From assembly GCA_965203255.1 (NCBI GenBank), contig OZ241882.1, positions 1,736,001 through 1,800,000 on the forward strand: a stretch of DNA of 64,000 nucleotides. The letters run 5' to 3'. Below the pieces are notes generated by a model. That model was not told the origin of the DNA. It worked only from the letters and a program-made list of their open reading frames with translations, and made no database searches. Shown here piece by piece: positions 26,843 to 36,283 of this stretch. The translations under genes were made by a program, and so were the position numbers. This DNA comes from JAPOUP01 sp965203255. GTDB lineage: Bacteria; Pseudomonadota; Alphaproteobacteria; Rhodobacterales; Rhodobacteraceae. The number at the start of each line of letters is the position of its first letter. Position 1 is the stretch's first letter.

Positions 26843-27934
26843 GTGAGCGAAGAGAAAGTCAAAGTCGGCATCGTGGGATTGGGGCGCTGGGCGCGAGTGC
26901 TTACCCGGGCGTCCCGGCAATCGGATCGGATCGAATTCGCCAAGGCCTACAGCCGCAGCGAGGAAAAGCGGGAGGCCTTCGAGGCAGAATGCGGCGTTCC
27001 GTCCGTGGGCAACCTTGATGAGATGCTGCGGGACCCAGACATCAAAGGGGTTATCCTGACCGTCCCAAATGAACAGCACCTGCCCGTGGCCGAGGCCGTC
27101 GCTCAGGCTGGCAAGCACATCTACACTGAAAAGCCAATCGCCAACACTCTGGAAAACGGGATCCGGCTGGAGGCGCTGCAGGACCGTTACGGGGTCAAGG
27201 CCATGGTCGGCCATTCTGCCCGTCTCTTGCGCGGGTCCCGACTGATAAAGAACGCCATCGATAGCGGTGCGTTGGGGACCTTGTCCTTCATGGAGTCCAA
27301 CTTCTCCAACGAACGTGCGCTAGAACTGACCCCCGACACTTGGCGCTGGTATCGCGACAAGGCGCCGGGTGGCCCTCTCTCCCAACTCGCCAGCCATCTC
27401 TTTGACACCTTGTACCTGCTGGGTGGAGAAATCGAAGAGGTTTCGTCCATTGCCTCCAAGCTCTCGCCCGTGGGGGCCGAGGTGGACGACCAGTCCATGA
27501 CCATCTTGAGGTTCAAGAGCGGTGCGCTAGGCTACGTCGGCTCCTGCTGGACCTCGCCGGGCATCTATTTCATCCGCGTCTACGGACAGAAAGGCCTAAT
27601 GCACTTCGAGCTCGACTTCGGCAAATGGGACGATCCCGACAAGGTGCATGAGACCTCTACGCTCTACATCCAGAGGGGCAAGGACGGCTACGGCGAGCGC
27701 GAGGTGCTTGAGATGGGCGCGTCGAACATGTTCACCGACGAGCTCGATATGTTCGCCGAAATGTGCCGGTCCGGAGAAACCGTGGAGCTTGAGGCAGCCA
27801 ATGGGCTGGTTGCGCTGGGGATTGTAAATGCCGCATTGACGTCGGTCGAGCGGAACGGCCAGGCGGTCAAGCTGTCCGAAATCCTTGACGGGGCCCGAGC
27901 CCTCGTGGCCGCCGATGACTTGAACGTCGCCTGA
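26843..27934 (+). CDS. Gfo/Idh/MocA-family oxidoreductase
   Basis: 363 residues with a GTG start at 26843; GGAGG lies 8 bases upstream. The N-terminal Rossmann motif is VGIVGLGRWARVL. The family motif is KHIYTEKPIAN (the EKP Lys), followed by a C-terminal alpha/beta domain with GGPLSQLASHLFDTLYLLGG (conserved Asp and His region). Enzymes of this family oxidise sugars, inositols or related hydroxy compounds with NAD(P). It is the first gene of a six-gene operon with a creatininase-like hydrolase, cupin and 2-hydroxyacid dehydrogenase. Confidence 0.9.
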   Translation: MSEEKVKVGIVGLGRWARVLTRASRQSDRIEFAKAYSRSEEKREAFEAECGVPSVGNLDEMLRDPDIKGVILTVPNEQHLPVAEAVAQAGKHIYTEKPIANTLENGIRLEALQDRYGVKAMVGHSARLLRGSRLIKNAIDSGALGTLSFMESNFSNERALELTPDTWRWYRDKAPGGPLSQLASHLFDTLYLLGGEIEEVSSIASKLSPVGAEVDDQSMTILRFKSGALGYVGSCWTSPGIYFIRVYGQKGLMHFELDFGKWDDPDKVHETSTLYIQRGKDGYGEREVLEMGASNMFTDELDMFAEMCRSGETVELEAANGLVALGIVNAALTSVERNGQAVKLSEILDGARALVAADDLNVA

Positions 27935-27949
27935 GCGTAAGGGTTGTCC

Positions 27950-28738
27950 ATGTCCCGGTATTTCATAGAGTTGACCCAGCCTGAGATCGAGGCCCAGTTT
28001 GATCGGCATCCCCTTGTAATCCTGCCGTGCGGCAGTGTGGAGCAGCACGGCGCCCACCTACCGGCGGGGACAGATATCTTCGCCGCCAACTCCGTCAGCC
28101 ACGCCGTGGCCGAGCGAATGGACGGTGTGGTCCTACCCGGCGGACCGCTCGGCGTCACACCGATGCACATGCCGTACGAGGCGACGATCTCGCTGACGCC
28201 CGAAACCTATCAGCGGGTCGTGATCGAGACCTGCCTTTCAACCGCGCAGCATGGCGCCAGGAAGCTCTTGATCGTCAACTGGCACGAGGGTAATTCGGCC
28301 TCCCTGTCGCTGGCTGCCGAGACGTTGCACCGGACCCACGGTATGAGCGTAGTCATCGCTCACGCGTGCTACGTCGCCGAAGAGCTCTGGGGGCCTAGCT
28401 GCAACGGGCTGACCCATGCCGGAGAGATCGAAGCCCTCGCCGTCCTGTCCGATTGCGAACACCTGGTACATCTCGATCGGGCCGAGCGGTCGTCGGAAAG
28501 GCGGCAAGGCGAACATATGGACAAGCTGCGCCGGACCCGCGGCTTTGTGCCGATCCTCACCGATATCCGGTCCATCGCGTCGACAGGCTGGTACGGGTGC
28601 CCCTCCCCCGCCACTGTCGAGCGCGGGCGTCAGATGATCGCGGATATCGCCGAGGCGATCGCCAATGAGGCTACGGCCATCTTCGATCAACTGGAGCGGA
28701 TCCAGGGCAGCACCGACCAGAACCTGGCGACGGAGTAG
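27950..28738 (+). CDS. Creatininase-family amidohydrolase
   Basis: 262 residues from the ATG at 27950. The metal-binding block ILPCGSVEQHGAHLPAGTD supplies the Glu, His and Asp ligands. LIVNWHEGNSASL replaces the usual NGHGGN-like motif, and THAGEIEALAVLSD is the second conserved block. The family hydrolyses cyclic or linear amides (creatinine, N-formyl and lactam substrates). It lies 15 bases from the dehydrogenase and 3 bases from the cupin gene, so all three are one transcript. The exact substrate is unknown. Confidence 0.88.
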   Translation: MSRYFIELTQPEIEAQFDRHPLVILPCGSVEQHGAHLPAGTDIFAANSVSHAVAERMDGVVLPGGPLGVTPMHMPYEATISLTPETYQRVVIETCLSTAQHGARKLLIVNWHEGNSASLSLAAETLHRTHGMSVVIAHACYVAEELWGPSCNGLTHAGEIEALAVLSDCEHLVHLDRAERSSERRQGEHMDKLRRTRGFVPILTDIRSIASTGWYGCPSPATVERGRQMIADIAEAIANEATAIFDQLERIQGSTDQNLATE

Positions 28739-28741
28739 GGC

Positions 28742-29122
28742 ATGGCAACGCGGATCGCCTTTGAAGACGCGGTGGACCTTGACCTGCCGGGGCGGCGATC
28801 CCGGGATATTCTGGCGGGTATTTCCGGCACCAAAAGCACGCTCCGGATCGTCGAGATCGCGGTGCCCGAGTCAGGGGCCGACCTGCGGCCGCCGCACTGG
28901 CATCCTGACAGCGAGGAGTGCATCTACGTCCTATCCGGGGAGGGGATCACCTGGGTGGACGGCAAAGAATTCGCGATGCGACAGGGCGACACGCTCCACA
29001 TCGCTTCTGGCGAACGCCACGTCACCCGCAATTTCAGCGAAATTCCCCTGACCCTGCTGTGTTTCTTCCCCTCTCGCGAGATTACTCTGCTGACCGGTCC
29101 GCAGGCCGACCATGCGCGTTGA
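28742..29122 (+). CDS. Single-domain cupin protein
   Basis: 126 residues. One cupin barrel with both motifs: PHWHPDSEECIYVLSGEG (HxH, Glu) and MRQGDTLHIASGERHVTRN (second His). It is likely a metal-dependent isomerase or dioxygenase, or a binding protein for a pathway intermediate. Its 3' end overlaps the next gene by 11 bases. Confidence 0.85.
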   Translation: MATRIAFEDAVDLDLPGRRSRDILAGISGTKSTLRIVEIAVPESGADLRPPHWHPDSEECIYVLSGEGITWVDGKEFAMRQGDTLHIASGERHVTRNFSEIPLTLLCFFPSREITLLTGPQADHAR

Positions 29123-30146
29123 CGTTCTTTGCCTACGCCCCGAACAGGACTTTCTGGCAGTCGGCGTGACTCCCCCGAGCGACCTGAACATCGCCTATCG
29201 CGGTCCAGCAGACAATGACGTGCCAGAATTGGTGCAATCGGCCTGTGCTCTCGTGATCCCCGCGGTCGGGCCGGCCCTTGACTCGGCCTTGTTCAGGGGC
29301 AGCGCCCTTAAGCTGGTTCAAGTCACCGGCTCGGGTTTGGACCGGGTCGATCCGGATGTGTTGCACGACGAAGGCATCGCACTCGCCGGTGTGCCTGGCG
29401 GCTCCAACGCGGCCCTGAGTGAATACGTCATTTCCAATGCGCTCGCCCTGCGTCGCGGGTTCTTTGGGGCTAGCGGCCGCTTGCGCGCAGGTGCCTATGT
29501 AACCCACCGGGCGGCCATGATCAAAGCCTGCCTCAGCGGGCTGGGCGGGTTGACTGTGGGCCTGGTCGGGATGGGGACGACCGGTCTGGCCGTGGCCGAA
29601 CGCTGCCACCAGATGGGGGCGAAGATCGCCTATCACGACCCGGCCCCGCCCAGGGGCCAAGCCAAACTGGACAAAATGCAGGCGCAACCGACGGGTATTG
29701 AAGACCTGTTCGCCACCGCAGATTTCGTCAGCCTGCATGTCCCCCTGATCGACGCGACCCGTAACCTTGTCGATGCCGCGCTCCTGTCCCGCATGAAGCA
29801 AGACGCGATTCTGATCAATGCGGCGCGCGGCGGGATCGTAGACGAGGCTGCACTGGCGGCGTCCATCGAGAACAATGAAATCGGCGGCGCGGCTGTCGAC
29901 GTCTTCAGCACTGAACCCCCAGCGCCCGACAACCCCTTGCTGACCATCAGCGACGTCGCCGCGGCGCGGCTGATCCTCACGCCACACATCGCCGGGGTCA
30001 GCCATCAAGCGTCACAACTCCTGTTTGCCCAGTCCTGGGACAACGTGACTCGGGTTCTCCAAAAGGGACAGACGCCGCTGAACGCCGTCCTTCCTAACAC
30101 CCAAACCCTCTCAAATGCCCCGGCACATGCCCAAATGCAGCAATGA
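29112..30146 (+). CDS. D-2-hydroxyacid dehydrogenase family protein
   Basis: 344 residues. Rossmann motif TVGLVGMGTTGLAVAERCHQ. The catalytic Arg is in INAARGGIVDEAALA, Glu in DVFSTEPPAPDNP, and His in LILTPHIAGVSHQ. It reduces 2-oxoacids or oxidises D-2-hydroxyacids with NAD(P). Its ATG is inside the cupin gene and its stop overlaps the ATG of the exporter gene (ATGA), so translation is coupled. Confidence 0.92.
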   Translation: MRVDVLCLRPEQDFLAVGVTPPSDLNIAYRGPADNDVPELVQSACALVIPAVGPALDSALFRGSALKLVQVTGSGLDRVDPDVLHDEGIALAGVPGGSNAALSEYVISNALALRRGFFGASGRLRAGAYVTHRAAMIKACLSGLGGLTVGLVGMGTTGLAVAERCHQMGAKIAYHDPAPPRGQAKLDKMQAQPTGIEDLFATADFVSLHVPLIDATRNLVDAALLSRMKQDAILINAARGGIVDEAALAASIENNEIGGAAVDVFSTEPPAPDNPLLTISDVAAARLILTPHIAGVSHQASQLLFAQSWDNVTRVLQKGQTPLNAVLPNTQTLSNAPAHAQMQQ

Positions 30147-30907
30147 TCGGCCTCGACGCCCTCGTGACCGAGTTTGGAGTTCTGACGCTCGTCGCCATTT
30201 TCATTGCCGGCTTCGCCACCTCGTCAATCCACGGTGCGGTTGGGGTCGCAGGGGGGATGCTGATGACTGGCATCCTTGCACTGCTGATTGGCGTGCGGGC
30301 CTCGGTGCCGGTGATGAGCATCGCGTTGATCTTCAGCCACGGCACCCGAAGCCTGATGAACCTACAGCATATCCACGTCCCGGCCTTTGGCGCGGTCATG
30401 CTAGGGGCAATTCCGTTCATCTTGCTGACCAGCCTGATCTACACGATCCTGCCGGTGAACATCCTCGCCGCCGTGCTCGCCGTGATCATCTTCACCTCGA
30501 TCCCCATGCGGCATTGGGCCCAGTCCCGGAATATCCGCGCCGGCTTCCCCACGCTCGTTTCAATCGGTGCCGTCTATGGGTTCTTCGCGGGGGCGGCGAT
30601 CGGGTCGGCAACCGTCCTCAGCCCATTCTTATTGGGCTTCGGGCTCTTTAAGGAGCTCTTTGTCGCTACCATGGCAATGATTTCGCTCTCTACCAATGTC
30701 GTGCGGACCGGTGCCTTCAGCGCCGCGGATATTGTCACGTCCGAATATGCCCTGCTCGGCTTGCTGGTCGGTCTAATCATGATCCCCGGCAATTGGGTCG
30801 GTCGGGCAGTGCTACGGCGGCTGACGATCCGACTGCACGGGAAACTTGTCGATCTGCTTACAGTAGTTGGCGGGCTTAACTTCGTTTACCTCGCCGTCAC
30901 AAACTGA
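30143..30907 (+). CDS. TSUP (TauE/SafE) family membrane transporter
   Basis: 254 residues with about eight hydrophobic segments. The N-terminal repeat reads FATSSIHGAVGVAGGMLMTG and the C-terminal half has GSATVLSPFLLGFGLFKELF and PGNWVGRAVLRRL. The family exports or imports organosulfonates, sulfite or 2-carbon acids. A TauE/SafE exporter in a catabolic operon suggests release of a sulfur-containing or small anionic product. The coupling to the hydroxyacid dehydrogenase gene supports a shared pathway. Confidence 0.87.
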   Translation: MIGLDALVTEFGVLTLVAIFIAGFATSSIHGAVGVAGGMLMTGILALLIGVRASVPVMSIALIFSHGTRSLMNLQHIHVPAFGAVMLGAIPFILLTSLIYTILPVNILAAVLAVIIFTSIPMRHWAQSRNIRAGFPTLVSIGAVYGFFAGAAIGSATVLSPFLLGFGLFKELFVATMAMISLSTNVVRTGAFSAADIVTSEYALLGLLVGLIMIPGNWVGRAVLRRLTIRLHGKLVDLLTVVGGLNFVYLAVTN

Positions 30908-30932
30908 TCGGCCGAAACAGGACCCTTTCGCC

Positions 30933-32129
30933 ATGACCAATTTGGAAAGTCTCGGACGCCCACCCATCCACCCTGTAACCGGGCTTGACGACGCCGGATT
31001 ATACGCGCCGAAAAACCGGCAAGGCCAGTCGATCCGCGCCTGGATCCGGTCAATGGACGGCATCCAGAAGGAAGGGGTCACGCTCTCTGGCCTGACCGGT
31101 CAGGCATGGCGCTTTGCTTCCGATGAGGGGGAGCATCTGGGCGGACGGGATTTCGCTCCCAATCCGCTCAGCTATGTCAGCGTCGGTATGGCTTCATTCT
31201 TCATGACCGAGCTTCGGGCGCTGGCCTCTATCCGGGGGATCGTCCTAGGCAACCCGGTGCTGGTAGTCGAGAACTTCTACTACCGGGACGGATCCTTCCC
31301 CCGCGGCACCATGGTCTCTGGTGCGCTGCCGCCAGAGGTCGCGCTCAATTGCGAGGCCGATGCCAGCCCGGAAGAGATGCAACGCCTACTTTTCGACGCG
31401 ATCACCGCCGCGCCAGTGACCGGGCTTGTCCGGGACGAGAAGACCAGCCTCTTTACCCTCACCTGCAATGGCAAACAGATCGACCCGATCGAGGTGGCTG
31501 CCCTGGCCGGCGACGCTCTGCCTGATCCCGGCGACCCCATCGAGTCGCTTGAGCCCGCCGCAGGTGCTGAGGACCACCAGCCCTTGGCCGAAAAGACGAT
31601 GTCAGAGGAGGATATGATTGCCCGAATCAAGGCCGACCGCCCCCCCGCTCCGGTCCTCCACGGCACCAGAAAGCTCTTGCACCTGCGGACCACGTGCACG
31701 GTCCGGCCGGATGGGACCTACGAATGCCTGCGCGAGCAGTTTGCGCAAGCGTCGTCGTCCTGGACCTTCATTGTCGATGACAAAACTGAATCGCCAGGAC
31801 AGATTGCCCCCGACGCAGGCAGCTATTTCGCCGTCGGCCTCGCCTTTTGCTTCATGACCCAAATTGGGCGCTTCGCTCACATGGCGAAGTATGAGCTCGA
31901 CGGCTACCGGGTCGTGCAGGACCTCCACTTCACGCTTGGCGGGGCGTCCAGTGGCAGTGGAGTGGCTGGCACCGGAGACCCGGTGGAAACCCATCTCTTC
32001 ATTGACACGGATATCGGCGTGGATGCAGTCCGCGAGGTCGTACGGGTGGCCGAAAGAACCTGCTTCCTCCACGCGCTTTGCCGGGACCGAGCCAAGGTCA
32101 AGATCCGCCGCGACCCGGTCATGGCCTGA
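30933..32129 (+). CDS. Tandem OsmC-family protein (two fused OsmC domains)
   Basis: 398 residues from the ATG at 30933 (MTNLESLGRPPIHP); the frame opens upstream without similarity. Two OsmC-like units can be aligned. The first (about 60-200) has NPLSYVSVGMASFFMTELRA, the second (about 260-395) AGSYFAVGLAFCFMTQIGR. In the second the peroxidatic Cys is present (AFCFMTQ), with another in ERTCFLHAL. In the first the equivalent position is Ser. OsmC proteins reduce organic hydroperoxides through a Cys pair, so only the second half looks competent. It ends the operon; its link to the pathway is unknown. Confidence 0.8.
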   Translation: MTNLESLGRPPIHPVTGLDDAGLYAPKNRQGQSIRAWIRSMDGIQKEGVTLSGLTGQAWRFASDEGEHLGGRDFAPNPLSYVSVGMASFFMTELRALASIRGIVLGNPVLVVENFYYRDGSFPRGTMVSGALPPEVALNCEADASPEEMQRLLFDAITAAPVTGLVRDEKTSLFTLTCNGKQIDPIEVAALAGDALPDPGDPIESLEPAAGAEDHQPLAEKTMSEEDMIARIKADRPPAPVLHGTRKLLHLRTTCTVRPDGTYECLREQFAQASSSWTFIVDDKTESPGQIAPDAGSYFAVGLAFCFMTQIGRFAHMAKYELDGYRVVQDLHFTLGGASSGSGVAGTGDPVETHLFIDTDIGVDAVREVVRVAERTCFLHALCRDRAKVKIRRDPVMA

Positions 32130-32587
32130 CCAGAGAACCGCCGCTGGCTCAAGCTGTCAATCCCACCCGGACCAGGTTCATAGAGATCGGGAACATTGCG
32201 ATTTCCACGATGGTGAAGAAGATCCGCTCCGGGATCGGCTTGGTGTTCCGGAAACCCAGTCATGCGCGATCGATCACGACAGGGCGAGGGTGGCAACAGT
32301 CCGAATTTCCCCATTCGATCAGACCCGGGGCCAGATATGGCGGCACCTTCATCAGGTTGATTGTGGCGAAAGAACCATCAACGTGCCGTCGGAGATTATC
32401 TTGAGCAATTGCTGGGCCAACACGTACACCTGATTCGCCCCCGCCTTTCAATGCGACATTGTTTACTCGGCCCTGGCGTGGTCAACACATGGTCCCGCTG
32501 TGTTTGAGGAAGCGAAAGGACAAAGATATCCCTCTCGGATATTCCGAGATTCCGGCCTAGCCTCACGACTGGCATATTCTTCGACCT
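32130..32587. other. Geneless stretch after the second catabolic operon
   Basis: No supported gene or RNA. The frames are short and unrecognised. It precedes a cluster of IS remnants and probably contains the operon terminator, but I see no classical hairpin with a T tract. Confidence 0.4.
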
Positions 32588-32950
32588 GAGCCTCTTGCAC
32601 GATGATTGCGGTTCGGGCGGCCTTGGCAAGCCTTTGGGGTCCGGTCCGCTCGCGGCACCGGATCCGGCGGTTGTCCGGGGTGGTGCTAAGGGCAGAAGCA
32701 TGGCGGAATGTCCCAGTTTACGGCTTCAATGACGCCGTCCGAGCATGGCTGGCCGCACCGGCCCCTACGGGGCGGCGTTCGCGGCGTCCGGTGTTGCCCC
32801 GGCTGGTGGCGTCAGGTGGTGAGCCGCATCTGCTGACTGACGGTCAGGGCCAGCACGTCGAAGCACGGTTGGCAGGCCACCCTGGCGTGCCTTGGACGTG
32901 GACGTGCCGGGCGCTGCAGGAGTCCTTGTGGGCGGAGCTCACCCTTTCGT
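32588..32950 (-). mobile_element. Remnant of the IS5-like element (3' end only)
   Basis: It starts at the terminal repeat GAGCCTCTTGCAC and follows the 3' end of copies A (43180-44683) and B (56296-57800) for about 360 bp, with many substitutions and no intact frame. The transposase C-terminus (read on the minus strand, ARHVHVQGTPGWPAN against ARHVRVRGHARVACH) is recognisable. The other end is missing, lost to IS630 relic sequence or deletion. Confidence 0.8.
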
Positions 32951-33159
32951 AAGCGACTAAAGCGCAACGTAGCGCATTCGCCGTGATCCGCGCCACCGGA
33001 GTGCGGGAGGATTCTCCGGTCCACTAAACGTGACCAGAGGATTGTCGATGCCGGTGGATGCTACTGCAATGGCTGTCGGCCGCCAGGCCCGGAGGATCCG
33101 GAGCGAGGCCGAGTGGGAGGAGTTCTTATGGGACCCCCAGAGTCAAACCCTTTCCTCAT

Positions 33160-34045
33160 GAATCCTCTTCATGACCTCACATCAGCCGTTCCTCCGTCGG
33201 GGCGGATGCCGCCGCCCCCGCGCGCCAGCCACTCGACCCTCGGGGTGCTGGCGGAATGGCTGGCGCTGACCGTCTCGAACGTGCACACAATCCTGACGGG
33301 CAACGGGCTCAGGCCACACCAGGTGAGGATGTTCGAGGCCCCGCGCCACCCGAGGTCGGTGCCCAGGGTCTGAGAGGTCGTGGGCCTCCACCCGGCCCGC
33401 CGGACCACGCGGTGGTCCTCCCAGTCGATGGAAGGACGCGGATCCAGGCACTTGGGCGCGGGCGGATACCCCTCCAGATGAAGCGCAGCCATCCCGCGGT
33501 CAGGACGCGCGACTGCAGGCGGAACGGCACGACCTGTCTGATGATGGCCCTCGACGTCGCGACAGGGAAGGGGGTCCGGGCAGATTACGGAAAAAAAGCC
33601 GGATCCGGGCTTGATTTCCAACATGGATGCTTCCCCGGCCGCGCCGCCGACGGCATCGAACAGGGCACCCGGTTGCACGTCATACCCGGCAACATGTCCT
33701 CACACAGATCGGCCGAGGTCCACGAATGGCTGACGTCCCGTCCCGACTGGAAGTTCCATTTCACCCCGACTTCAGCGTCGTGGATGAACGCCGTCGAGGG
33801 CTTCCTCTCCAAGCTGACGAGGCAGAGGCTGAAGGACGCTGTCTTCGACTCGCTGGAGGAATGCGTTGCTGCAATAGACGGCTACACCAGGCACCACAAC
33901 GCCAGCGACGCCCGCCCGCTCCACTGAAGCCGAAATCCGCGGGATCCCGTGGCGTCGTGGAAGCGCGGGCACCGGAAGCTCCAGGAGATGGCGGCTGCTG
34001 ACGCTACGGCAGGAAGAATCCAATCTATTGTTTTGCGCCATTCAC
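33160..34045 (+). pseudogene. Decayed IS630-family transposase and right end
   Basis: The sequence follows the intact IS630 transposase from about its residue 115 to its end. Frameshifts and stops break it: a TGA near 33371 after RSVPRV, and a shift near 33590 around a run of A residues. Recognisable stretches are NVHTILTGNGLRPHQVRMFE, KFHFTPTSASWMNAVEGF and DAVFDSLEECVAAIDGY. Its right terminal sequence (TTGTTTTGCGCC-ATTCAC) ends exactly at the TA used by intact copy 1, so copy 1 inserted at or beside this relic's end. It has diverged clearly from the two intact copies. Confidence 0.85.
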
Positions 34046-34047
34046 TA

Positions 34048-35294
34048 GTGGATTGTAAGAAACAAATGCTTGCATTTGTCCGTGAAGCCTGCCACTGTCT
34101 TCCTGTCGCCGTCAGGCGGCCCCGTAACAACCATAGAGACAGCAGGCAGGGCAATGGGCAGGAAACCGAAGGGACAGGAAACCAGGCTTTCGGACGGCGA
34201 CCGCGAACGCCTCGAAAGGATCGCGAAGGACCCGCAGAGCATCCAGAAGCACGTCTGGCGCGCCCGGATCATCCCCGGCCTCGGGTCGGGGGGCGGCGCC
34301 GCGGAGGCCATCCGGCGGACCGGAAAGTGCCGGTCGACCGTGGAGCGCTGGTGGGACCGCTTCCCTGGGCGGGGCGTGGACGGGCTGCTGCGGGACGCGA
34401 CCCGCCCTCCGGGACTGGAGCCGACCCCGGACGGAACGGTGAGGGCCGTGGTCGCCCTGGCGATGTCGCCACCGCCCCCGCACGCCCGGCACTGGACACT
34501 GCGGGCGCTGGCGAGGAGGCTGGCGCTGACCGCCACGAACGTGCACAGCATCCTGAAGCGCAACGGGCTCAGGCCGCACCAGGTCAGGACGTCCAGGGTC
34601 TCCCGCGACCCGCGGTCCGGGATCAAGGTCCGCGACGTCGTGGGCCTGTATGTCGACCCGCCGGACCATGCGGTGGTCCTCTCGGTTGACGGAAAGACGC
34701 AGATTCAGGCACTTGGGCGGACCCAGAGGCCCCTCCCGATGAAGCCGGGGCATGCGGAGACCAGGACGCGCGACTGCAGGCGCAACGGCACCACCTGCCT
34801 GCTGGCGGCTCTGGACGTCGCGACAGGCAGGGTGGTCGGTCAGATGACCGGGCGGCACCGGTCGGCGGAGTTCACCGCCTTCCCCGGCCATGTCGCCGAA
34901 GGGATCGAGCCGGGCACCCCGGTGCACGTCATCCTGGACAACGTGTCCTCCCATAAGTCCGCCGAGGTCCACGAATGGTTGGGGAACCGTCCCGACTGGA
35001 CCTTCCATTTCACGCCGACATCGGCGTCGTGGATGAACGCGGTCGAGGGCTTCTTCTCCAGGCTGACGAGGCAGCGGCTGAAGGACGCCGTCTTCGACTC
35101 GCTCGACGACTGCGTCGCGGCCATAGAGGGCTACATCGAGCACCACAACGCCAGCGACGCCCGCCCGTTCCGCTGGAGCCGGAATCCGGAGGATCTGGTG
35201 GCGTCGTGGAAGCGCGGGCACCGCAGGCTCCAGGAGATGGCGGCGGCTGAAAGTCCGGCATGAAATATGGACTCTTTTGTTTTTCGCGAAACAC
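34048..35294 (+). mobile_element. IS630-family insertion sequence, copy 1 (1247 bp)
   Basis: TA dinucleotides flank it (34046-34047 and 35295-35296), the expected IS630 target duplication. Imperfect inverted ends begin GTGGATTGTAAGAAACAAA on the left and GTGTTTCGCGAAAAACAAA on the right (complement). It contains one intact transposase. Copy 2 at 41418-42664 has exactly the same length in the opposite orientation. Confidence 0.92.
34154..35263 (+). CDS. IS630-family transposase (copy 1)
   Basis: 369 residues from ATG 34154 (MGRKPKGQETRLSDGDRERL). N-terminal helix-turn-helix region with KCRSTVERWWDRFPGRGVDG and a winged-helix-type block LTATNVHSILKRNGLRPHQV. The DDE triad lies in VVLSVDGKTQIQAL, HVILDNVSSHKSAEVH and SASWMNAVEGFFSRL. 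The frame is intact, so it is potentially active. It differs from copy 2 by roughly ten residues, for example GIKVRD here against ELKVRD there. Confidence 0.93.
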   Translation: MGRKPKGQETRLSDGDRERLERIAKDPQSIQKHVWRARIIPGLGSGGGAAEAIRRTGKCRSTVERWWDRFPGRGVDGLLRDATRPPGLEPTPDGTVRAVVALAMSPPPPHARHWTLRALARRLALTATNVHSILKRNGLRPHQVRTSRVSRDPRSGIKVRDVVGLYVDPPDHAVVLSVDGKTQIQALGRTQRPLPMKPGHAETRTRDCRRNGTTCLLAALDVATGRVVGQMTGRHRSAEFTAFPGHVAEGIEPGTPVHVILDNVSSHKSAEVHEWLGNRPDWTFHFTPTSASWMNAVEGFFSRLTRQRLKDAVFDSLDDCVAAIEGYIEHHNASDARPFRWSRNPEDLVASWKRGHRRLQEMAAAESPA

Positions 35295-35491
35295 TAGTGT
35301 AGCGCCATCATTGCGTTGACGGGTAAAGGGACCTGAGCCTGATGCGTACGTCGGCTGTCGTGGAACGCCAGTCCACGGTGGCCATCTCCCGGTTCCTCCG
35401 ATCTGCCCATGCCTCCGTCTGCCGACACATCGTCTCCCAGTCGGGTCCACGGACGCCGCTCGGCCCTGGGACCAGACGTCAGGTCATGCCC

Positions 35492-36283
35492 TTACGCCGC
35501 CCACAGCTTCGCGATGGTCTCAAAGGCACCTGTACCGTGTTCGGTGCGCTTCAACTCGGTGACGTCGCCCCAGTCGACAACAGCCTTCTGGTAGGCAAGC
35601 CGCGCCGCGATCCGCTGATACCACTCGTTGAGGGGCTCCATGTGGGCCCAAAGCGGGGCCATCATGAAAGACTCCATGCGGCGGAGGTAGACGACTAGTG
35701 CGATATCAGCCAGGGAGTAACTTTCCCCTGCAAGCCAGTCATTATCCGTGAGCCGGTCATTCATATCCTCAAACAGCCCCCGAAAGGTCTTCAGCGCCTC
35801 TGGCAAGAGAGGCGATTCAAGGCCCATTGAGATGTTGATCTGGTCGTTGTCCCGACGGACAATGTCGCGCATTCGGGCATGGTATTTCTCGATTTTTTCC
35901 TCGCCCTGCTCAAGATAGATGAAACGGTTCACGATGCAGACGCCGATAGTGCGGCTGGCGACGTGCACGCCATCGTCGATCCGTTTCATCCACAACCGCA
36001 TCTTTGCGCGATCCTCGGGCTTTGCGGGGCGAAAGGATGTCTCCGAAAAGGCATCCTCGAGGTATTCCAAAATGACGTTCGATTCCGCGATCCCGACACC
36101 GTCTTTTTCGAGGACGGGGATCAGGCCCTTGGGGTTCATGTCGTGGTAATTGTCAGGTAGCTGATCGAAATCACCCCGCGCAGTGTCGACAATGACACTG
36201 TTCCACTCCAGACCCTTCTCTTCAATCAAAAGGCGGACGCGCTGCGCGGCGGTGGAACGATCGTAATGGTAAAGGGTCAGCAC
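35492..36283 (-). CDS. Glutathione S-transferase family protein
   Basis: 263 residues with a GTG start at 36283, chosen because GGAGGAGG lies just upstream and LTLYHYDRSTAAQRVRLLIE begins the thioredoxin-like domain. The N-terminal glutathione site includes NPKGLIPVLEKDG and IAESNVILEYLED. The C-terminal helical domain has SYSLADIALVVYLRRMES. It overlaps the stop of the upstream glutathionyl-hydroquinone reductase gene by 7 bases. Two adjacent GST-fold enzymes suggest detoxification or reductive processing of an aromatic or quinone compound, possibly imported by the ABC system upstream. Confidence 0.88.
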   Translation of the reverse strand: MLTLYHYDRSTAAQRVRLLIEEKGLEWNSVIVDTARGDFDQLPDNYHDMNPKGLIPVLEKDGVGIAESNVILEYLEDAFSETSFRPAKPEDRAKMRLWMKRIDDGVHVASRTIGVCIVNRFIYLEQGEEKIEKYHARMRDIVRRDNDQINISMGLESPLLPEALKTFRGLFEDMNDRLTDNDWLAGESYSLADIALVVYLRRMESFMMAPLWAHMEPLNEWYQRIAARLAYQKAVVDWGDVTELKRTEHGTGAFETIAKLWAA

